From: Streptomyces sp. SID14436
Lineage (GTDB): Bacteria > Actinomycetota > Actinomycetes > Streptomycetales > Streptomycetaceae
Assembly: GCF_010548465.1 (NCBI RefSeq)
Contig: NZ_JAAGMD010000870.1
Location: 1-35,221, forward strand
Length of the DNA: 35,221 bases
Reading direction: 5' to 3'
The translations under genes and the position numbers were made by a program. Within the stretch, counting starts at the first letter, position 1. Each line of letters begins with the position of its first letter. Shown here in pieces: positions 26,180 to 34,625 of the stretch. A model generated the notes under the pieces. The model did no database searches. It was not told where the DNA came from and worked only from the letters and a program-made list of their open reading frames with translations.

Positions 26180-26195
26180 CGCACCGGCCGGTGCG
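26180..26195. promoter_or_regulatory. 16-bp perfect palindrome in the divergent gap
   Basis: CGCACCGGCCGGTGCG reads the same on both strands and sits midway in the 289-bp gap between the minus-strand binding-protein gene and the plus-strand gene at 26318. It could be an operator for either. In DNA this GC-rich such palindromes also arise by chance. Confidence 0.3.
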
Positions 26196-26317
26196 CCCGT
26201 GCGCCTCGGCCAATCGATGCACATCCCTTCACAGCACAAGGTGTGACGCGCGACACTCTCAGGCGCATGAACGTTGCCGCCTTGGGCCTGAAGGACCCGC
26301 GGAAGTGAGGGCAAGTC

Positions 26318-26611
26318 ATGTCCGTGCACGACGAGCTGACGTCCGTCCAGCGCTGCCTCGACGACCTGATGAGGTCGGTGGGGCGCCTGGAGAAGCAGTT
26401 GGGCAGCGGTGGCCTGGAGATGCGCCGCGTCCGCACCGACACCGATCACCTGCGCGAGAGCGTGGCGCTGCTGCGGGAGACGGCGGCCGGTCCGCCCGGC
26501 GCGCCGCCGCGGCCCGACCTCGTGACCATCTCCGACACGCCGTACGACCCCTCGCTGTGGATCGACACCGACGACGAGGGACTCGGCGCCCGCGACCGGC
26601 GCGCCCCCTGA
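26318..26611 (+). CDS. Small helical protein of unknown function upstream of sdhC
   Basis: A 97-residue protein with ATG at 26318 and GTGAGGGC upstream. The first about 55 residues look like a coiled coil (DELTSVQRCLDDLMRSVGRLEKQLG, then RRVRTDTDHLRESVALLRE). The rest is Pro-rich, with an acidic end (DTPYDPSLWIDTDDEG). No membrane segment. I do not recognise the family beyond an impression that it is conserved in Streptomyces. It lies 108 bp before sdhC on the same strand and may share its transcript. The codon bias supports it as a real gene. Confidence 0.75.
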   Translation: MSVHDELTSVQRCLDDLMRSVGRLEKQLGSGGLEMRRVRTDTDHLRESVALLRETAAGPPGAPPRPDLVTISDTPYDPSLWIDTDDEGLGARDRRAP

Positions 26612-26719
26612 CCCGGGCACCGGCGGGCCCCGCGGCCCGCCGGCCCCCGTCCCCGACCCGACCACCGCAGTCCTGTCCCCCGACCGCCGCGACTCGTCGA
26701 CCCCTACCGGAGCGGACAC

Positions 26720-27556
26720 GTGGCCACTGGTACGGAACCTCCCGCCACCGAACCCCATCCCCGCCGCGGCGGCGTACGAACGGGTACGCGCGCCGCGATC
26801 GCGGCCCCGCACCTGCGGACCGACCGCTGGTGGCTGGCCCCGGCCGCCACCGCGGCCGGTCTGCTGGCGTTCGTCGTCTATTCGACCTGGCGGGCCTTCG
26901 CGAACACCGACTACTACGCGGCGCCGTACGTCTCGCCGTTCTACTCGCCGTGCCTGGCGGAGAACTGCGTGCCGATGCGGGCCGGACCGAACTGGGAGCT
27001 GTTCGGCAGCTGGTGGGGCATCTCCCCTGCGATCATCATCCTGATCTTCCCGCTGGGCTTCCGCCTGACCTGCTACTACTACCGCAAGGCCTACTACCGG
27101 GGGTTCTGGGCGTCCCCGCCGGCCTGCGCGGTGGCCGAACCGCACCGGACGTACACCGGTGAGACCCGCTTCCCGCTGATCCTGCAGAACGTCCACCGGT
27201 ACTTCTTCTACGCGGCCCTGCTGGTCGCGCTCGTCCTGACCTACGACACCGTGCTGGCCTTCCGGGACGAGAACTACGCGTGGGGCCACATGGGGCTCGG
27301 CACGCTCGTCTTCCTGGCCAACATCGTGCTGATCTGGCTGTACACGATCTCCTGCCACTCCTGCCGGCACATCGTCGGCGGGAAGCTGAAGCACTTCTCC
27401 AGGCATCCGGTGCGCTACCGGATGTGGCAGTGGGTGGGGCGCCTGAACGCCCGCCACATGCAGCTGGCCTGGGCCTCCCTGCTGAGCGTGGCGCTCGCCG
27501 ACCTCTACGTGTACCTCGTCGCCACCGGCGTCTTCGACGATCCGCGCTTCTTCTGA
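26720..27556 (+). CDS. sdhC: Succinate dehydrogenase cytochrome b / membrane anchor, Sdh1 type
   Basis: A 278-residue membrane subunit with five predicted helices at about residues 38-60, 95-118, 155-176, 184-208 and 247-270. A single five-helix anchor of this length matches the Sdh1 membrane subunit of mycobacteria rather than the two-gene sdhC/sdhD anchor. Candidate haem or quinone-side histidines lie in NVHRYFFY, WGHMG, CHSCRH and ARHMQ. It anchors the SdhA-SdhB catalytic arm to the membrane and passes electrons to menaquinone. The start is GTG at 26720 with a GGAG element; the N-terminal 35 residues are basic and Pro/Ala-rich. sdhA follows after 46 bp. Confidence 0.9.
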   Translation: MATGTEPPATEPHPRRGGVRTGTRAAIAAPHLRTDRWWLAPAATAAGLLAFVVYSTWRAFANTDYYAAPYVSPFYSPCLAENCVPMRAGPNWELFGSWWGISPAIIILIFPLGFRLTCYYYRKAYYRGFWASPPACAVAEPHRTYTGETRFPLILQNVHRYFFYAALLVALVLTYDTVLAFRDENYAWGHMGLGTLVFLANIVLIWLYTISCHSCRHIVGGKLKHFSRHPVRYRMWQWVGRLNARHMQLAWASLLSVALADLYVYLVATGVFDDPRFF

Positions 27557-27602
27557 CGGTGTCCGTGTTTCTGATGGCTTTCGATGACTGGGGCGTTGAG
27601 GA

Positions 27603-29540
27603 ATGACCGTGGTCGACCGGCAGGAGTGGGACGTCGTCGTGGTCGGGGCGGGCGGCGCCGGCCTGCGCGCCGCCATCGAGGCGCGCGAGCGGGGCGCCCG
27701 TACGGCCGTGATCTGCAAGTCGCTGTTCGGCAAGGCGCACACCGTGATGGCCGAGGGCGGCATCGCCGCGGCCATGGGCAACGTCAACTCCGGCGACACC
27801 TGGCAGGTGCACTTCCGCGACACGATGCGCGGCGGGAAGTTCCTCAACCAGTGGCGGATGGCCGAGCTGCACGCCCAGGAGGCACCGCAGCGGGTGTGGG
27901 AGCTGGAGACGTGGGGCGCGCTGTTCGACCGGACCGGGGACGGGCGGATCTCGCAGCGCAACTTCGGCGGCCACGAGTACCCGCGTCTCGCACACGTCGG
28001 CGACCGCACCGGCCTGGAGCTGATCCGCACCCTCCAGCAGAAGATCGTGGCCCTCCAGCAGGAGGACTTCCGGGAGACCGGGGACTACGAGTCCCGGCTG
28101 AAGGTCTTCCAGGAGTGCACCGTCACCCGGGTGCTCAAGGAGGACGACCACGTCTCGGGGGTGTTCGCCTACGAGCGGGAGACCGGCCGCTTCTTCGTGC
28201 TGCAGGCCCCCGCGGTGGTGATCGCCACCGGCGGCATCGGCAAGTCGTTCAAGGTCACGTCGAACTCCTGGGAGTACACCGGCGACGGGCACGCCCTGGC
28301 CCTGCTGGCCGGGGCGCCCCTGCTGAACATGGAGTTCGTGCAGTTCCACCCCACCGGCATGGTCTGGCCGCCGTCGGTGAAGGGCATCCTCGTCACCGAG
28401 TCGGTGCGCGGCGACGGCGGGGTGCTGCGCAACTCCGAGGGCAAGCGGTTCATGTTCGACTACGTGCCGGACGTCTTCAAGGACAAGTACGCGGAGTCCG
28501 AGGAGGAGGGCGACCGCTGGTACGAGGACCCGGACCACAACCGGCGCCCGCCGGAGCTGCTCCCCCGCGACGAGGTGGCCCGCGCCATCAACGCGGAGGT
28601 CAAGGCCGGCCGGGGCTCCCCCCACGGCGGGGTGTTCCTGGACGTGTCCACCCGGATGCCGGCCGAGGTGATCAAGCGGCGGCTGCCGTCGATGTACCAC
28701 CAGTTCAAGGAGCTGGCGGACGTCGACATCACGGCGGAGCCGATGGAGGTCGGCCCTACCTGCCACTACGTGATGGGCGGCATCGCCGTCGACTCCGACA
28801 CGGCGGCGGCGCGCGGGGTGCCGGGACTGTTCGCGGCCGGTGAGGTGGCCGGCGGCATGCACGGCTCCAACCGGCTGGGCGGGAACTCGCTGTCCGACCT
28901 GCTGGTCTTCGGCCGCCGGGCGGGCCTGCACGCCGCCGCGTACGCGGCCGGGGAGGGCGGCGGGCGCCGGCCGCGGGTGGACGACCCGCAGATCGCCACG
29001 GCCGCCGCGGAGGCGCTGCGGCCGTTCTCCGCCGAGAGCGAGGAACCCGGCGACGGCCCGCCGGAGAACCCCTACACCCTGCACCAGGAACTCCAGCAGA
29101 CCATGAACGACCTGGTCGGCATCATCCGCCGGGACCACGAGATGCGCCAGGCCCTGGAGAAGCTGGCGCAGCTGCGGGTGCGCGCCCGCCGGGCCGGGGT
29201 CGAGGGGCACCGGCAGTTCAACCCGGGCTGGCACCTCGCGCTGGACCTCAGGAACATGCTGCTGGTCAGCGAGTGCGTGGCGCGGGCCGCGCTGGAGCGC
29301 ACCGAGTCGCGCGGCGGCCACACCCGCGAGGACCACGCCGGGATGGACCGCGCCTGGCGCAACGTCAACCTGCTGTGCCGGCTGACCGACCCCACGGGGG
29401 GTCTCGCCGCGACCGACCCCGTGCGCGGCCAGATCACCCTGTCGCGTGAGACCACCGAACCCATCCGCCCGGACCTGCTCGCCCTCTTCGAGAAGGAGGA
29501 GCTGGTCAAGTACCTCGCCGAAGAGGAGCTGTACGAGTGA
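27603..29540 (+). CDS. sdhA: Succinate dehydrogenase flavoprotein subunit, Sdh1 type
   Basis: A 645-residue catalytic subunit that oxidises succinate to fumarate. The FAD-binding GAGGAG motif is at 15-20. His46 in GKAHTVMAEGG is the expected site of covalent FAD attachment. The active-site segment includes FVQFHPTGM, TESVRGDGGVLRNSEGKRFM with the catalytic Arg, and the C-terminal HGSNRLGGNSL FAD contact. Length and order of genes (C, A, B) match the mycobacterial Sdh1 enzyme. The start at ATG 27603 follows GTTGAGGA. Its stop overlaps the sdhB start by four bases (GTGA), so the two are translationally coupled. It would function on the inner face of the membrane. Confidence 0.95.
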   Translation: MTVVDRQEWDVVVVGAGGAGLRAAIEARERGARTAVICKSLFGKAHTVMAEGGIAAAMGNVNSGDTWQVHFRDTMRGGKFLNQWRMAELHAQEAPQRVWELETWGALFDRTGDGRISQRNFGGHEYPRLAHVGDRTGLELIRTLQQKIVALQQEDFRETGDYESRLKVFQECTVTRVLKEDDHVSGVFAYERETGRFFVLQAPAVVIATGGIGKSFKVTSNSWEYTGDGHALALLAGAPLLNMEFVQFHPTGMVWPPSVKGILVTESVRGDGGVLRNSEGKRFMFDYVPDVFKDKYAESEEEGDRWYEDPDHNRRPPELLPRDEVARAINAEVKAGRGSPHGGVFLDVSTRMPAEVIKRRLPSMYHQFKELADVDITAEPMEVGPTCHYVMGGIAVDSDTAAARGVPGLFAAGEVAGGMHGSNRLGGNSLSDLLVFGRRAGLHAAAYAAGEGGGRRPRVDDPQIATAAAEALRPFSAESEEPGDGPPENPYTLHQELQQTMNDLVGIIRRDHEMRQALEKLAQLRVRARRAGVEGHRQFNPGWHLALDLRNMLLVSECVARAALERTESRGGHTREDHAGMDRAWRNVNLLCRLTDPTGGLAATDPVRGQITLSRETTEPIRPDLLALFEKEELVKYLAEEELYE

Positions 29541-30301
29541 GCAGCTACGAGGCCCGCTTCAAGGTGTGGCGCGGGGACGTGGACGGCGGCGGCCTGGAGG
29601 ACTTCGCGGTCGAGGTGAACGACGGGGAGGTCGTCCTCGACATCATCCACCGCCTCCAGGCCACCCAGGCCCCCGATCTCGCCGTGCGCTGGAACTGCAA
29701 AGCCGGCAAGTGCGGTTCGTGCTCTGCGGAGATCAACGGCCGACCCCGGCTGCTGTGCATGACCCGCATGTCGGTGTTCAGCCGCGAGGAGACCATCACC
29801 GTGACGCCGCTGCGGGCGTTCCCGGTGATCCGGGACCTGGTGACGGACGTCGGCTTCAACTACACCAAGGCCCGGCAGGTTCCCGCGTTCGTGCCGCCGG
29901 ACGGTCTCGGGCCGGGCGAGTACCGGATGATGCAGGAGGACGTGGACCGGTCGCAGGAGTTCCGCAAGTGCATCGAGTGCTTCCTGTGCCAGGACGTCTG
30001 CCACGTGGTCCGCGACCACGAGGAGAACAAACAGGCGTTCGCCGGGCCGCGGTTCCTGATGCGGGTCGCCGAGCTGGACATGCATCCGCTGGACGAGGCC
30101 GAGGAGTCCGGCCTGGACCGCAAGCGCACGGCCCAGGACGAACACGGCCTCGGCTACTGCAACATCACCAAGTGCTGCACGGAGGTCTGTCCCGAGGGCA
30201 TCCGGATCACCGACAACGCGCTGATCCCGATGAAGGAGCGGGCGGCCGACCGCAAGTACGACCCGCTGGTGTGGCTGGGCTCGAAGATCCGGCGGCGGTA
30301 G
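29537..30301 (+). CDS. sdhB: Succinate dehydrogenase iron-sulfur subunit, Sdh1 type
   Basis: A 254-residue electron-transfer subunit starting at GTG 29537. The [2Fe-2S] ligands are Cys54, 59, 62 and 74 (CKAGKCGSC ... LLC). The second domain carries CIECFLCQDVC (Cys145, 148, 151, 155) and CNITKCCTEVCPEGI (Cys208, 213, 214, 218), which supply the [4Fe-4S] and [3Fe-4S] sites. The segment LRAFPVIRDLVTD is typical of SdhB. It links the SdhA flavin to the SdhC anchor. The convergent next gene ends only 8 bp away, so no separate terminator can fit between them. Confidence 0.95.
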   Translation: MSSYEARFKVWRGDVDGGGLEDFAVEVNDGEVVLDIIHRLQATQAPDLAVRWNCKAGKCGSCSAEINGRPRLLCMTRMSVFSREETITVTPLRAFPVIRDLVTDVGFNYTKARQVPAFVPPDGLGPGEYRMMQEDVDRSQEFRKCIECFLCQDVCHVVRDHEENKQAFAGPRFLMRVAELDMHPLDEAEESGLDRKRTAQDEHGLGYCNITKCCTEVCPEGIRITDNALIPMKERAADRKYDPLVWLGSKIRRR

Positions 30302-30309
30302 CCGGGCCG

Positions 30310-31470
30310 TCAGGACGTGAGCCAGCCCTCCCGGTACTCCTCCCAGTTCTTCTCCGTCGCCGCGAAGTCGATGTACGGGGCGAGACCGAAGCGGTCGCGG
30401 CGGGGGTCCGTCCGGGAGAGGCCGAGGCGGGCGCCGCGCACGGCGGCGGCGACGGTCTCCGCATGACCCCAGTGGCTGAAGTTGCTCTCGTGGTAGAAGG
30501 GCAGACCCATCAGCAGATGGGTGGTCGGCGGGGTGACCTCCAGGGCGAGGGAGGTCTGCAGGGCCACGTAGCCGCCGTAGCTGCTCTGCAGCGGCTGCGC
30601 CGTGTCGTACGACATCACGGCGATCTGGTCGACGCGCCGGGCGACCTGGCCGAAGAACGTCTGTGACCACCACTTGGGGTGGTCGGCGAAGACACCGGCG
30701 ACGGTGTGCAGGGCGGGGAGCGGGTCGATCTGGTGGGCGGCCACGGACAGCGTGGCCCCGTGGGCGCGGGTGACGTCGCGCAGGTCGTCCAGGAGGGTGA
30801 GGTAGTCACGGTCGTCGGAGTGCAGGGGCTCCAGGTCGAGGTGGACGCCCTCGTAGCCCGCGTCCAGGACCTGACCGGCGCTGCGGACGACCTCGGCGCG
30901 GGTGGCGGCGCGGTCCAGGTGCAGCCCGTCGGGTCCCCCGTTGGCGAGGACGTCCCCGAGGAAGGCCTGCACCCGGACGTCCGGCATCTCGCGGTGGACG
31001 GCATCGATGAACCAACGGGCGCGCGGGTAGGCCGACTTCGGCAGAGTGCCGTCGTGCTCCAGCGGGCCGGAGTGCACGTACAGGTCGCGGATCCCGGTGC
31101 CCTCCAGGCGGCGGGCGAGGGCGGTGACGTCGGCGTCCTTCTTCCGCCCGTCGACCCAGGCGTGGCCGAGCCAGAGGGCGTCGCGGCCGCGGCTGCGGGT
31201 CCCGTCGGCGGGGTCGCCCGTGTAGTTGATCCACAGGGCGGTCTGGACGGCGAGCACGGGCAGCAGCAGCGCGAGCACCACGACGAGGGCGGTGCGCCGG
31301 GCCCGGCGCACCCAGGGTCTGCGGCGGACGGCGGGCTCGTCGCGCACCCCGTCCGGCTCCGGTCCGTCAGGGCCGGGGGTGGTGCCCGTCCCGGCCGGAC
31401 CGGGCTCGGGCCGGTCCGGCCGGCTCCCGGTGTCCGGTCCGGCCTCCAGCGGGTGGTCGGTCGGTTCCAT
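30310..31470 (-). CDS. Membrane-anchored GH18-like TIM-barrel protein
   Basis: A 386-residue protein. Residues 1-58 are a Pro/Gly/Asp-rich, then Arg-rich cytosolic tail; a single membrane helix spans about 59-79 (RTALVVVLALLLPVLAVQTA); the rest should face outward. The outer domain looks like a glycoside hydrolase family 18 barrel: YEGVHLDLEPL (about 206-216), with Asp212 and Glu214 in the place of the DxxDxDxE catalytic strand, and later IAVMSYDTA. The motif is degenerate relative to active chitinases, so it may be an inactive carbohydrate-binding barrel or a different hydrolase. The start has GGGGAGGGG eight bases upstream of ATG 31470. It is convergent with sdhB. I do not know its substrate. 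Confidence 0.75.
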   Translation of the reverse strand: MEPTDHPLEAGPDTGSRPDRPEPGPAGTGTTPGPDGPEPDGVRDEPAVRRRPWVRRARRTALVVVLALLLPVLAVQTALWINYTGDPADGTRSRGRDALWLGHAWVDGRKKDADVTALARRLEGTGIRDLYVHSGPLEHDGTLPKSAYPRARWFIDAVHREMPDVRVQAFLGDVLANGGPDGLHLDRAATRAEVVRSAGQVLDAGYEGVHLDLEPLHSDDRDYLTLLDDLRDVTRAHGATLSVAAHQIDPLPALHTVAGVFADHPKWWSQTFFGQVARRVDQIAVMSYDTAQPLQSSYGGYVALQTSLALEVTPPTTHLLMGLPFYHESNFSHWGHAETVAAAVRGARLGLSRTDPRRDRFGLAPYIDFAATEKNWEEYREGWLTS

Positions 31471-31571
31471 GCCCGGATCCCCTCCCCGGCGGGCCGGCGG
31501 GCCCGCGTGGCTGATGTGTTCCGGGGAGGACGATCACCGGGGGCGCCCCGGTTGCGGGCGGCCGGGGCGGT

Positions 31572-31615
31572 GGCTCTTGGCGGCGGCTCTTGGCGGCGGC
31601 TCTTGGCGGCGGCTC
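31572..31615. repeat. 13-bp tandem repeat at the end of the phosphatase gene
   Basis: GGCTCTTGGCGGC is repeated three times without change (31572-31584, 31585-31597, 31598-31610), then GGCTC. The array abuts the stop codon of the minus-strand phosphatase gene (31614-31616) and lies in its 3' untranslated region. Confidence 0.9.
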
Positions 31616-34298
31616 AGAACAGGCTCAGCAGGGCCTCCGCCGGGTCGGTGAGGGTGGTGTCGCCGCCGGGGAGCGGCAGTTCGAACCAGACGGTCTTGCC
31701 GCGGGGCGTCCGGCGGGAGCCCCAGGCGGCGCTGAGCAGGCCGACGAGCTGCAGGCCCCGGCCGCCCTCGTCGGTGTCCCGGGCGCGGCGGCGACGGGGC
31801 TGGACCAGGCCGGAGTCCCAGACCTCGCAGACCAGGGTCCGGTCGAGGAGCAGGCGGAGCCGGATCTCTCCCTCGCCGTACCGCAGCGCGTTGGTGACCA
31901 GTTCACTGACCAGGAGCTCCGTGGTGTCGACGAGGGGTTCGAGGTCCCAGCCGAGCAGCTTGGCGCGGGCGTGCTCGCGGGCCCGGCCGACGCTGCGGGG
32001 CTCGCGCGGCAGGGTCCAGTCGCCGACGGACCCGGCGGGCAGCCCCTGGACGCGGGCCATCAGCAGGGCGATGTCGTCCTCGCCGTGGTGGGTGTCGAGG
32101 GTGTTGAGCACGTGGTCGCAGACGTCCTCGAGATTCGGACGGGTGCCGCCCGCGGACGTCGCCGGCGTCGCGGAGGGGTGGCCGGGCGACGGCTGTGCCG
32201 GGTCGGTGAGGGCGCCGACGAAGGCCTGGAGGCCCTCGTCGAGGGGGTGATCGCGGCTTTCGACCAGTCCATCCGTGTAGAGCGCGAGCAGGGCGCCTTC
32301 GGGCAGTTCGACCTCGACCTCCTCGAACGGCTCGCCGCCCACGCCGAGGGGCATGCCGGGCGGCACGTCCAGCATCAGCGCGGGTTCGCCCGGTTCGACC
32401 AAGACGGGCGGCAGGTGGCCGGCGTTGGCGAAGGTGCAGCGTCTGGTGACGGAGTCGTAGACGGCGTAGACGCAGGTCGCCAGGTACACCTCGGAGAGGT
32501 CGGCCTCCCGGGGGCGGCGGGCCGCCCGGGTGGCCTGGTGGATGCCGCCGGGGGCGCCGAGGCCCCGGGCGATCTCGTCCAACTGCGCGAGCACCTCGGC
32601 CGGTTCCAGGTCGAGCTGGGCGAGGGTGCGGACGGCGGTGCGCAGTTCGCCCATGGCGACGGCCGCGCGCAGGCCGCGGCCCATGACGTCGCCGACGACC
32701 AGGGCGGTGCGGTGCCCGGGAAGTTCGATGACGTCGAACCAGTCGCCGCCGACCTCGCTGGGCCGGCCGGTGGCCGCGTTGCCGGGCAGGTACCGGCAGG
32801 CGATGTCGAGGCCGGAGGCCTCCGGGTCGCCGGGCGGGAGCAGGGAGCGCTGGAGTATCAGCGCGCGTTCGTGCTCGCGGCGGTACAGGCGGGCGTTGTC
32901 GATGCAGACGGCGGCGCGGGCGGCGAGTTCCACGGCGAGGTCGCGGTCGCGGTCGCCGAACGGCTCGCTGCCCTTGGTGCGGGCGAACCGGGCCAGCCCC
33001 ACGACCGTGTCCTGGGCGACCATCGGCACGGCGAGGGTGGACTGCACGAGGCCGCCCTCCTCGCCGGGCACCGACTGGGGGCGGGCGGTGCGCAGGGCGT
33101 CCGCGCAGGGCGAGTTGAAGGGGTAGTGGTGGACGGCGCCCAGCTTCACCGTCTCGCCGATGGTGCCGAGGGGGGCCTCGGAGACGGCGCTGGCGAACGC
33201 CACCCGGCGCACCTCGGCGCTGCCGTCGGCCAGGCCCTGCGGGGTCTCGTCGCCGGACAGCAGCCCCTGGTAGAGGTCGACGGTCGCCAGGTCGCAGAAG
33301 CCGGGGACGACGACGTCGAGGAGTTCGCGCGCGGTGGTCTCCAGGTCCAGGGAGTTCCCGATCCGGGCACCGGCCTCGTTCAGCATGGCGAGATTGCGCC
33401 GTGCGGCGGCGGCCTCGCGGGCGGCGGCGCGGCGGGCGGTGATGTCGATGCCGAGCCAGGCGATGCCGATGGGGCGTCCGCTGCCGCTGTGCACGCGGTA
33501 GAGGTTGACGGACCAGTGCCGGCGGTCCTCGGCGCCGGGGAGGTAGCCGGTCACGTGCATGTCGGTGATGGACTCGCCGGTCTGGAGCACCCGGCGCAGG
33601 GTCGCCTCGACGCGCTCCGCCTCACCGCGCGGCAGGTAGTCGTGGACGCCCTTGCCGCGGTGGTCGTCGGGGGTGCCGCCGAAGAGGGAGGCGAACCGCT
33701 GGTTGGCGCGGCGCACCCGCAGGTCGGGGTCGATCAGCACGAAGCCGAACGGAGATTGGCCGAATATGGCCTGCGAGGCGGCCAGGTCGGTCTCGATGCT
33801 GCGCAGGGTGCGGACGTCGACCACGATGCAGACGGCGGCCTTCTCGCCGTCCTCGGTGCGGGTCGGCATGACGTAGACCTCGGCGAGGCCCTCCCGGCCG
33901 TGCTCGCCCTCGCGGGCGCCGTCCTCCGCCGTGTGCGGCAGCCGGACGGGGACGACCCCGGTCCACTCGCGGCCGTCGAGGATCTCCGCCATCTTGCGCT
34001 GGCCCTGCTCGCGCCGGGCCGGGTCGACGAACGCGGCGATCGGGTCCATGCCCACGGCCTGTTCGGCCGGGACGCCCAGGAGTTGCTCGGCGCGCAGGCT
34101 CCACTGATCGACGAGGCCGTCGGGGCCGATGGAGAACGAGGCGACCTTGATGTAGTCGTACATGGAGCCGGGCGGGCTGCTCTGCCACATCGTGTCGGCG
34201 GACGGGGCATCGCCTGAGGAGAGGCCGTCCGCGGCCTCCGTCATCGCGCCGCCCGACGGGTCCTCGGACCCCGTGGCCTTCGCTGGTATCTCGCTCAC
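31614..34298 (-). CDS. PAS-PAS-GAF-PP2C(SpoIIE)-HATPase phosphatase regulator
   Basis: An 894-residue signalling protein starting at GTG 34298, nine bases after GGAGGGG; in-frame upstream codons are not protein-like. Domains, by rough residue: PAS about 45-170, PAS about 175-300 (WLGIDITARR at its end), GAF about 320-480, SpoIIE-type PP2C about 500-745, RsbW-like HATPase about 765-880. The phosphatase keeps its metal-binding motifs: GGDWFDV (517-523), GDVMGRG (about 534-540), FANAGHLPP, TDGLVES and EDDIALLM. The ATPase has LLVSELVTNALRYG, VWDSG and GRGLQLVGLL. Having both a phosphatase and an anti-sigma kinase domain allows it to set the phosphorylation of an anti-sigma antagonist in both directions. 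No STAS gene is in the window. It is soluble, with no membrane helix. Confidence 0.92.
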   Translation of the reverse strand: MSEIPAKATGSEDPSGGAMTEAADGLSSGDAPSADTMWQSSPPGSMYDYIKVASFSIGPDGLVDQWSLRAEQLLGVPAEQAVGMDPIAAFVDPARREQGQRKMAEILDGREWTGVVPVRLPHTAEDGAREGEHGREGLAEVYVMPTRTEDGEKAAVCIVVDVRTLRSIETDLAASQAIFGQSPFGFVLIDPDLRVRRANQRFASLFGGTPDDHRGKGVHDYLPRGEAERVEATLRRVLQTGESITDMHVTGYLPGAEDRRHWSVNLYRVHSGSGRPIGIAWLGIDITARRAAAREAAAARRNLAMLNEAGARIGNSLDLETTARELLDVVVPGFCDLATVDLYQGLLSGDETPQGLADGSAEVRRVAFASAVSEAPLGTIGETVKLGAVHHYPFNSPCADALRTARPQSVPGEEGGLVQSTLAVPMVAQDTVVGLARFARTKGSEPFGDRDRDLAVELAARAAVCIDNARLYRREHERALILQRSLLPPGDPEASGLDIACRYLPGNAATGRPSEVGGDWFDVIELPGHRTALVVGDVMGRGLRAAVAMGELRTAVRTLAQLDLEPAEVLAQLDEIARGLGAPGGIHQATRAARRPREADLSEVYLATCVYAVYDSVTRRCTFANAGHLPPVLVEPGEPALMLDVPPGMPLGVGGEPFEEVEVELPEGALLALYTDGLVESRDHPLDEGLQAFVGALTDPAQPSPGHPSATPATSAGGTRPNLEDVCDHVLNTLDTHHGEDDIALLMARVQGLPAGSVGDWTLPREPRSVGRAREHARAKLLGWDLEPLVDTTELLVSELVTNALRYGEGEIRLRLLLDRTLVCEVWDSGLVQPRRRRARDTDEGGRGLQLVGLLSAAWGSRRTPRGKTVWFELPLPGGDTTLTDPAEALLSLF

Positions 34299-34336
34299 GC
34301 GAACCGTCCCCTCCAGCTCACCGCGTCCGGCACCGG

Positions 34337-34435
34337 TCACCGGGGGCGGCTGCCCGCAGTATCCAGCACTACGGCGCCGCACAACACGGTGTTCACGATC
34401 ACAGCTCGGTCCCACTGCTTTTCGGTCCGGGCCAT
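34337..34435 (-). CDS. Possible 32-residue leader peptide upstream of the phosphatase gene
   Basis: ATG at 34435 with GGGAG eight bases upstream, then 32 codons beginning MARTEKQWDRAVIVNTVLCG and ending in an Arg-Pro-Arg tail, with stop TGA 38 bp before the phosphatase GTG. A hydrophobic middle follows a charged start. Codon third positions are mixed rather than strongly GC, and the length is short, so it could be chance. If translated, it might serve as a leader that affects expression of the phosphatase gene. Confidence 0.3.
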   Translation of the reverse strand: MARTEKQWDRAVIVNTVLCGAVVLDTAGSRPR

Positions 34436-34597
34436 GAGAACACTCCCAGTCTTCTAACCAGCGGACACGTCGTCGAACCCCCCTCTCCGGCACCGGTCGC
34501 GGACACGAACCGGCCGTTCGACAGCAGAAGGGGGCGCGTACACCCTCCGAGCGAGCCGCCGCACCCCCCGCGTACCCTCTTTCGCGCTCCTTCGCGC

Positions 34598-34614
34598 CGC
34601 CGTGCGACACGGCG
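34598..34614 (-). terminator. Hairpin after the stand-alone HATPase gene
   Basis: CGCCGTG-CGA-CACGGCG is a perfect 7-bp stem with a 3-base loop, beginning 11 bp after the stop codon at 34626. There is no T-run. A Rho-independent role is plausible for a Streptomyces gene. Confidence 0.45.
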
Positions 34615-34625
34615 TCACGGGGCGG

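Larger units (their letters stand above)
34299..34625. other. 327-bp gap before the phosphatase gene
   Basis: From right to left this gap holds a hairpin near the preceding ATPase stop (34598-34614), a GC-rich part with no recognisable element, and an AT-richer tract at 34370-34460. That tract contains a possible 32-codon leader reading frame on the minus strand (34337-34435, ATG preceded by GGGAG) and a 17-base string (34396-34412) that also occurs upstream of transporter operon 2. A promoter for the phosphatase gene should lie here but I see no clear -35/-10 pair. Confidence 0.5.
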
